This document shows, piece by piece, positions 59,092 through 64,000 of a DNA stretch of 64,000 nt; positions within the stretch are counted from its first letter, which is position 1, and the number at the start of each line of letters is the position of its first letter. Below the pieces are notes generated by a model. That model saw only the letters and a program-made list of their open reading frames with translations, was not told the origin of the DNA and searched no databases. A program made the translations under genes and the position numbers. The DNA is taken from assembly GCA_024693715.1 (NCBI GenBank), contig JAILKS010000038.1, positions 1 to 64,000 of the forward strand, given 5' to 3'. This stretch comes from Treponema sp. GTDB lineage: Bacteria > Spirochaetota > Spirochaetia > Treponematales > Treponemataceae.

Positions 59092-60719
59092 TGAAAATAC
59101 TTTTAATAAATGGAAGTCCAAAAGGCAAAAGAAGTAATTCCCTCAGACTTGCACAAAGCTTTATTGAAGGAATAAAACAGACAGATTCATCAGCAGAAAC
59201 AGAAGAAATCACTCTTTCATCACTGAACATCAATGCCTGCAGGGGCTGCTTTGCGTGCTGGAAATTTACCCCCGGTGTCTGCGCAATAAAAGATGATATG
59301 CAGATGATTATTGAAAAACAAATCAATGCAGATATGATTATATGGAGCTTTCCACTTTATTATTTTAATGTTCCCGGAATCCTTAAAAATCTGATTGACC
59401 GCCAGCTTCCGATGAGTCTTCCGTTTATGGCAGAAAAAACTGACGGTTATGGAAGCGGCTCTCATGAAGCACGTTATAATATGAAAAACACCAGGCATGT
59501 CCTTATTTCAACATGCGGTTTTTATTCTGCAGAAAAAAACTATGACAGTGTTTACGATATGTTCAATCATTTTCTGGGAAAAAACAATTATGAAACAATT
59601 TTCTGTGGTCAGGGCGAACTATTCGGTATAAAAGAACTATCCGACAGAACAAATAAATATCTTGAATCAGTCAAAAATGCAGGCAAAGAATTTACTTCCG
59701 GAGGAATTTCAGAACAGACACGCAGAGAACTGGAAAAATTGATTTTTCCAAAAGATGAATTTGAAAAAATGGCAGATGCAAGCTGGGGCATAAACAAAGA
59801 AACAGGTGAAAAACTTGCAGAGGATTTAATCTTTACAAAACAAATGGCGTGTCTTTATAACAAGGATTCCTGGAACGGTAAGGATCGTATACTGGAAATC
59901 TTTTATACAGATATTGGAAAAACCTATCAGCTTCTTCTTGGCAAAGATGGAAGTACTGTTATTACAGACGGAAGCCTTTCGTCTACAACAAGGATTGAAA
60001 CCTCCTTCGAACTATGGAAAAAAATCTCGCAAAAAGAAATAAGCGGCGAAGAAGCACTTGCAAAACAGATGTACAAAGTCACTGGTGATTTTAACCTTAT
60101 GATGAACTGGGGAAAAATATTCGGAAAAGAAAACAAAGATTCGTCATCATCTGAAAAGGGACAAGGTTTATCGAAGGATGATGCTTCCAGTCAGTTAAAG
60201 CCTCCTTCAATGACTTCGATGCTCCTTCCATGGATTTGCTTCTGGATTGCAGTTTCCATTAATTCAAAAACAGGTTCTCTTATAACACTGGGATGCTGTG
60301 CGCTTATTCCATTACTTATGAGAAAACATCGGCTCATTATCTGGGATCAGCTGTCAATCTTTTTTGTTGCGGCTATGTCTATTATCGCAAACATTACCGG
60401 TAAAGGAACGATAATTACAAACATCGGATATATTATTTTTGGTCTTTTCTGGCTCATCTCATGTCTGACAAAAGAACCTCTTTCTGCAGCTTACGTAAAA
60501 TATGATTACGGCGGACAAAATGCCTTGAAAAATCCTCTTTTTATGAAACCAAATTATATTCTTTCGGCATGCTGGGGAGTAACTTATCTTTTTACATCAG
60601 TATGGACCTTCTTTCGCAATAAGGCAGGATTCGTTATTTTAATTCCAATCATAAATAATCTTGTTCCGGTAGTGATGGGAATCTTTACAGCATGGTTTTC
60701 AAAATGGTATCCTAAATGA
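59091..60719 (+). CDS. FMN-reductase/flavodoxin-like, SCP2-like and membrane fusion protein
   Basis: A 542-residue composite. Residues 1-200: NAD(P)H-dependent FMN-reductase fold (ILLINGSPKGKRSNSLRLA; FPLYYFNVPGILKNLIDR) with a CRGCFACW cysteine motif. Residues about 255-345: an SCP2-like sterol-carrier fold (AKQMYKVTGDFNLMM). Residues about 375-542: five or six membrane helices. AAGGAG precedes the ATG, which shares a base with the padR stop. Regulation by PadR suggests a stress, quinone or xenobiotic role; nothing firmer can be said. Confidence 0.78.
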   Translation: MKILLINGSPKGKRSNSLRLAQSFIEGIKQTDSSAETEEITLSSLNINACRGCFACWKFTPGVCAIKDDMQMIIEKQINADMIIWSFPLYYFNVPGILKNLIDRQLPMSLPFMAEKTDGYGSGSHEARYNMKNTRHVLISTCGFYSAEKNYDSVYDMFNHFLGKNNYETIFCGQGELFGIKELSDRTNKYLESVKNAGKEFTSGGISEQTRRELEKLIFPKDEFEKMADASWGINKETGEKLAEDLIFTKQMACLYNKDSWNGKDRILEIFYTDIGKTYQLLLGKDGSTVITDGSLSSTTRIETSFELWKKISQKEISGEEALAKQMYKVTGDFNLMMNWGKIFGKENKDSSSSEKGQGLSKDDASSQLKPPSMTSMLLPWICFWIAVSINSKTGSLITLGCCALIPLLMRKHRLIIWDQLSIFFVAAMSIIANITGKGTIITNIGYIIFGLFWLISCLTKEPLSAAYVKYDYGGQNALKNPLFMKPNYILSACWGVTYLFTSVWTFFRNKAGFVILIPIINNLVPVVMGIFTAWFSKWYPK

Positions 60720-60774
60720 AAGGCAGGTGGCGGTCGCTGATATAAGCCTGTTATTCTAAAAAAAAGAGGTGCAT

Positions 60775-61749
60775 ATGAAAAAAATCAAATGGGGAATTCT
60801 GGGAACTGCAAAAATCGCAGGTTACGGTATGATTCCGGGCATGAAACTGGCAGCTAATTGTGAGCTTTATGCAATTGCCGGAAGAAATCCAGAAAAGGTT
60901 ATGGATTATAAAACTAAATATGGCTTTGAAAAAGCATACAACAGTTATGATGATTTAATTGCAGACAATGATGTTCAGGCAGTTTACATTCCTCTTCCAA
61001 ATCATTTGCATCTTGAATGGGTAACAAAAGCGCTCAAGGCAGGAAAACATGTTCTTTGTGAAAAACCTCTTGCACTTAATGCGGAACAGGCAAAACAAAT
61101 GTTTAATACAGCGCGCGATTGTAACAGAATACTTATGGAAGCATATGCATATCTTCACAGTCCTTATGTTAAAAGTATTCAAAATGATATAAAAAATGGA
61201 CTTATCGGAAAAATCGATTATGTTGACACTGCTTTTATAACTCAGGGCTACAAAGAAGATTTCCGTCTCCACAAGGAATTCGGCGGTGGTGCGATGTATG
61301 ATTTAGGATGTTATTGTACCACAATGATTTTATCTGTTATTGAAAGTGAGCCTGAACAGATAAAGGCAGTTGCAGATTTTACAGAGCTTGGCGTTGATTA
61401 TCTTACGTCTGCAATCATAAAATTTAAAAACGGTGCTCGTGCAGCATTTAATGCAGGAATGGTGCTTGGAGAAAATTCCAATTCAAGATATGACCGTCTT
61501 TTTATCCACGGAACAAAAGGAAGCATAAAATCTGATGTAGAATACAATCAGGAAGGAGAATTAAAATATCTGATTACTACCGCAGACGGTGTTCTTGAAA
61601 GAAAAATCACAGTTCCGCAGAATTACAGTCTCGAGGTTGAACAGCTTGGACGATGCATTCTGGATGGAGAAAAACCGTACATCACACAGGAATTTTCCAT
61701 CAAAAATGCGCAGTTAATTGATTCAGTGTTAAAAGAAACTGGTTTTTAA
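60775..61749 (+). CDS. Gfo/Idh/MocA-family oxidoreductase
   Basis: A 324-residue NAD(P)-dependent sugar or cyclitol dehydrogenase-like protein. The Rossmann motif is WGILGTAKIAGYG at the N-terminus; YIPLPNHLHLEW, the characteristic CEKPLALN (about residue 97) with the lysine, and the C-terminal GGGAMYDLGCY follow. ATG 60775 is set by AGAGG 5-6 nt upstream. Substrate unknown. It stands alone between the PadR pair and the ABC transporter. Confidence 0.9.
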   Translation: MKKIKWGILGTAKIAGYGMIPGMKLAANCELYAIAGRNPEKVMDYKTKYGFEKAYNSYDDLIADNDVQAVYIPLPNHLHLEWVTKALKAGKHVLCEKPLALNAEQAKQMFNTARDCNRILMEAYAYLHSPYVKSIQNDIKNGLIGKIDYVDTAFITQGYKEDFRLHKEFGGGAMYDLGCYCTTMILSVIESEPEQIKAVADFTELGVDYLTSAIIKFKNGARAAFNAGMVLGENSNSRYDRLFIHGTKGSIKSDVEYNQEGELKYLITTADGVLERKITVPQNYSLEVEQLGRCILDGEKPYITQEFSIKNAQLIDSVLKETGF

Positions 61750-61789
61750 AATTCACTTCATTTTCCAGAATTACCAGCCAAGTGAATTT
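61749..61789. terminator. possible shared terminator of two convergent genes
   Basis: AAATTCACTT (61749-61758) / AAGTGAATTT (61780-61789), 10-bp arms; the second arm lies in the last codons of the ABC ATPase gene. T runs are weak on both strands. Confidence 0.4.
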
Positions 61790-62508
61790 AACCATGCAGT
61801 AATTTTTTCTTCCCGGTTTTTCGCATCCTTTGAATTATATTTTCCAAGAGACAGCTCTCCGCGAAGTTTCCCGTCCAGAATATAAAGAATTCTGTCACAT
61901 TTTGATGCAACCTTTCCGTCATGCGTTACCATAAGAATTGTAGTTCCGGCAGAATTAATTTGGAGGAATGTATTAATGACGGTTTCTGCAGCACTTTGAT
62001 TTAAAGCACCGGTCGGCTCATCTGCAAATAGAATTTCCGGTTCCAGCATCATGCTTCTGCAGATACATGCTCTTTGTAATTGACCGCCGGAAACTTCTGT
62101 ACTCATCCTGTCTGCAATTTCAGAAATTCCAAAATGCTTCATCAGTTCTAGGGCGCGTGCCTTTATTTCTTCTGTCTTTTTTTTACCGGGCGCCTGAATT
62201 GCAGGAAACATGATATTATCAAGAATATTCAGATTTGACAAAACATTCATCTGTTGAAAAACAAAACCCATTTTAGTTAATCGAAGATTTGCTTTCTTTT
62301 CTTCCGTCAGAGAAATTATTTCCATACCGTTCAAATGTACTTCCCCGGAATCAGCGTTATCCATCCCGGAAATACTGTAAAGCAGGGTTGATTTTCCAGA
62401 ACCGGAAGGTCCCATAATTGCAATCATTTCGCCTTCATCTACAGTAAAACTTACATCGTTTAATATTCCATTCTTACTTAATTTTTCTACCGTTAAAATT
62501 CTGTTCAT
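61771..62508 (-). CDS. ABC transporter ATP-binding protein (MacB/LolD type)
   Basis: A 245-residue ATPase: Walker A GPSGSGKST (about residue 34), Q-loop FVFQQMNVLS, signature VSGGQLQRACI, Walker B ILFADEPTGALN and switch VTHD. The LNQ residues after Walker B and the pairing with an FtsX-type permease put it in the MacB/LolD group, which act by mechanotransmission rather than import. It starts 1 nt after the permease stop. Confidence 0.93.
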   Translation of the reverse strand: MNRILTVEKLSKNGILNDVSFTVDEGEMIAIMGPSGSGKSTLLYSISGMDNADSGEVHLNGMEIISLTEEKKANLRLTKMGFVFQQMNVLSNLNILDNIMFPAIQAPGKKKTEEIKARALELMKHFGISEIADRMSTEVSGGQLQRACICRSMMLEPEILFADEPTGALNQSAAETVINTFLQINSAGTTILMVTHDGKVASKCDRILYILDGKLRGELSLGKYNSKDAKNREEKITAWLNSLGW

Positions 62509-62509
62509 A

Positions 62510-64000
62510 TTATTCCCTTCCTAATGCAACTTCAATTGGTTTTATTCGTGCAATTTCATTAAGACTCAACCTTACTGCAGCCATTGCAACAACAACTGCC
62601 TCAAGAGGAATCAAGACGAAAACAAGCGTATAATCAAGAATGAATCTGAAGCCTGATGCACCTAGCATTCCAAGAAGAGCTCCTGCAAGCTTCTGACCTC
62701 CCGCAATTCCAAGAAATATACCAGCGGCAATACCTGCAATCACGTAAACAACAGTTTTTTTGATATATTTTTTTCTTATACATTTATTGGAAACGCCCAG
62801 TGCTTTCATAAGTGAATTATCATTTCGTTCCTGCCAGATTGTAAGCCGTACAAAAAGAAGAACAACAATGAAAACAATAATACATGCTGCCAGCACAGAT
62901 ACAAATGAAGCAAGCTTTATTCTGCTTATTGTCTGACCATAAGTTCCGTCCATATATTGTTTTATATCAACAATTTTCACTGAACTGAAAGCATTACCTT
63001 CTGACTGATATTCATTTATCCATCCGCTCACATCCTCATTACCGTTCAGGGAAACATAAATTATGCTCCACATCACAGGCGAATTTTGCTGTGCATTCAA
63101 GGCGTCTTCCGCATTACCGTTGATTTTTGCAGTTTTTCCACCATTTGTAATATCAGAATAAATTCCACAGACACTATATTTTTCTATTTTTCCATAAGCA
63201 TTAAGATAAACAGTATCTCCAGTCTGCAGATTTAATTCAGAAGCATTTAAACTTGAAAATGCAATCTCACCTTTTTTAACAGGCGCAGTCCCGCTGATAT
63301 AGCTCAACGGAAAAACAGAATGATTTCCCTCTTCAACAAGAAGATTTACTTCCTTATCATCCTTAAGCTTTGCCCGAAGACTTTTTGTCTGCATAATTAC
63401 ATATTTATTTATTCTTGCATCTTTTTTTATGCGTTCCAGCAGCCTTGAGCTTACTGCATTCACATCATCAATCTGCCTTATATCCATTCTTATTTGAGCA
63501 TTACCGATTCCCATGTACGAAACAAACTTTTCAGATGAAATTGTACTTGAGATGTTTTGAGGGACAAGCATTAAAAATACCGATGCCGCCATGATTAGTG
63601 CAATAAAAACATATCCGTTTTTTTTCTTTCCGCTCTTTTCTCCCCTTAATGCCTGAACAGCAGATATTTTTTCTGTCTTTTTGAAATTTCTATGTATGGC
63701 TGCAAGAATTAACGCTTCTGTAACTATAATCCCGATAAATGATATTAAAACAGTCGTAAAAGAATTTCCGTCTGATCCGTAAAGGGAACGCATTTGTGCT
63801 CCCAAAGGTCGTGAGATTATAAAAGCCGCGATGATTCCTGCAATTGCACCCGCAAAAGAAAGCATAATATATTTTCTGATATAAAAATGACGTATATCTT
63901 TTGATGCAATTCCAATTGCTTTCATCATTCCCGCTTCTTTCTTGTTTTTTTCCATAGATGTCAGAACAATGTATCGTATACATATGATGGAAATTACAAG
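62510..64000 (-). CDS. FtsX-family ABC permease (5' end outside window)
   Basis: The visible 496 residues continue open to the window edge. The frame shows a membrane segment then SMEKNKKEAGMMKAIG, the typical FtsX-type coupling segment, an extracytoplasmic domain (about 130-355 of the visible part), and two or three C-terminal helices with a second coupling segment QERNDNSLMKALGVSN. Because this has two such modules it is probably a long, Ydf/AttF-like (eight- or ten-helix) permease. Partner of the ATPase at 61771-62508; function could be lipid, lipoprotein or antimicrobial-peptide handling. Confidence 0.87.
   Translation of the reverse strand, partial: LVISIICIRYIVLTSMEKNKKEAGMMKAIGIASKDIRHFYIRKYIMLSFAGAIAGIIAAFIISRPLGAQMRSLYGSDGNSFTTVLISFIGIIVTEALILAAIHRNFKKTEKISAVQALRGEKSGKKKNGYVFIALIMAASVFLMLVPQNISSTISSEKFVSYMGIGNAQIRMDIRQIDDVNAVSSRLLERIKKDARINKYVIMQTKSLRAKLKDDKEVNLLVEEGNHSVFPLSYISGTAPVKKGEIAFSSLNASELNLQTGDTVYLNAYGKIEKYSVCGIYSDITNGGKTAKINGNAEDALNAQQNSPVMWSIIYVSLNGNEDVSGWINEYQSEGNAFSSVKIVDIKQYMDGTYGQTISRIKLASFVSVLAACIIVFIVVLLFVRLTIWQERNDNSLMKALGVSNKCIRKKYIKKTVVYVIAGIAAGIFLGIAGGQKLAGALLGMLGASGFRFILDYTLVFVLIPLEAVVVAMAAVRLSLNEIARIKPIEVALGRE

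Noticed and set aside
1..64000. CRISPR arrays, rRNA operons, prophage or integron structures.
   Set aside because: None seen: no regularly spaced repeats, no rRNA conserved segments and no phage structural or integrase genes.

Overview
The window looks like an AT-rich Treponema-type spirochaete, probably a carbohydrate-degrading gut or rumen species. This is an inference from the gene set: several spirochaete-style lipoproteins, sulfatase-modifying-factor (SUMF1) lipoproteins, an Rpn/PD-(D/E)XK nuclease of the kind common in treponemes, desulfoferrodoxin, and many plant-polysaccharide enzymes with a binding-protein-dependent sugar importer that has no ATPase gene of its own. No database search was possible.

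Layout. 1-1.7 kb: two head-to-head phosphate acetyltransferase genes, the left one cut by the window edge. 1.8-5.2 kb: GH16 lipoprotein, GH5 glucanase and the GTPase YchF. 5.3-9.6 kb: a WecA/TagO-type membrane transferase convergent with a three-gene FAD oxidoreductase operon (GlpA-like, NAD/FAD oxidoreductase, DUF1667). 9.6-16 kb: GH43, tRNA-Ser(GGA), the SRP RNA gene ffs, a large GH2 enzyme and an acyl-ACP thioesterase. 16-20 kb: a decayed SUMF1 fragment fused against an Rpn nuclease gene, then a two-gene lipoprotein operon. 20-28 kb: gdhA, two sugar permeases, solute-binding lipoprotein, carboxylesterase and AraC regulator. 28-34.8 kb: pyrBIC, queH, argA and a CE2-like esterase. 35-39.5 kb: small unknown, XRE and secreted genes, a YkgJ-type protein and an SGNH lipoprotein. 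39.8-44.4 kb: two paralogous six-helix membrane proteins with LuxR-type DNA-binding tails, each convergent with a pyrimidine gene (a fused pyrK-pyrD, and pyrF). 44.5-55.5 kb: a secreted unknown, FMN dehydrogenase, phosphofructokinase, ftsK, a candidate small RNA with a 15-codon frame, desulfoferrodoxin, guaA, purB and purC. 55.6-64 kb: DUF4298, a sugar kinase/nucleotidyltransferase fusion, flavodoxin, a PadR-flavoprotein pair, a Gfo/Idh/MocA dehydrogenase and an ABC ATPase/FtsX pair cut by the right edge.

How it works together. Secreted or lipid-anchored glycosidases and esterases cut plant glycans; the importer, GH2, GH43 and carboxylesterase deal with the fragments; phosphofructokinase and phosphate acetyltransferase carry carbon to acetate. 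A second theme is nucleotide synthesis (pyrB, I, C, KD, F; guaA, purB, purC).

The strongest unexplained signals are: (1) a recurrent promoter layout in which a TATAAT/TATACT box ends exactly 6 nt before the ATG with no ribosome-binding site, seen at 14 genes and predicting leaderless mRNAs; (2) the paired six-helix LuxR-type regulators, one with three dyads spaced 20 and 21 bp apart upstream and both sharing a TTGACCCTAAAGG box; (3) a stand-alone minus-strand RNA (about 50489-50736) with promoter, terminator and a well-placed 15-codon frame; and (4) the single-chain sugar kinase plus sugar-1-phosphate nucleotidyltransferase.
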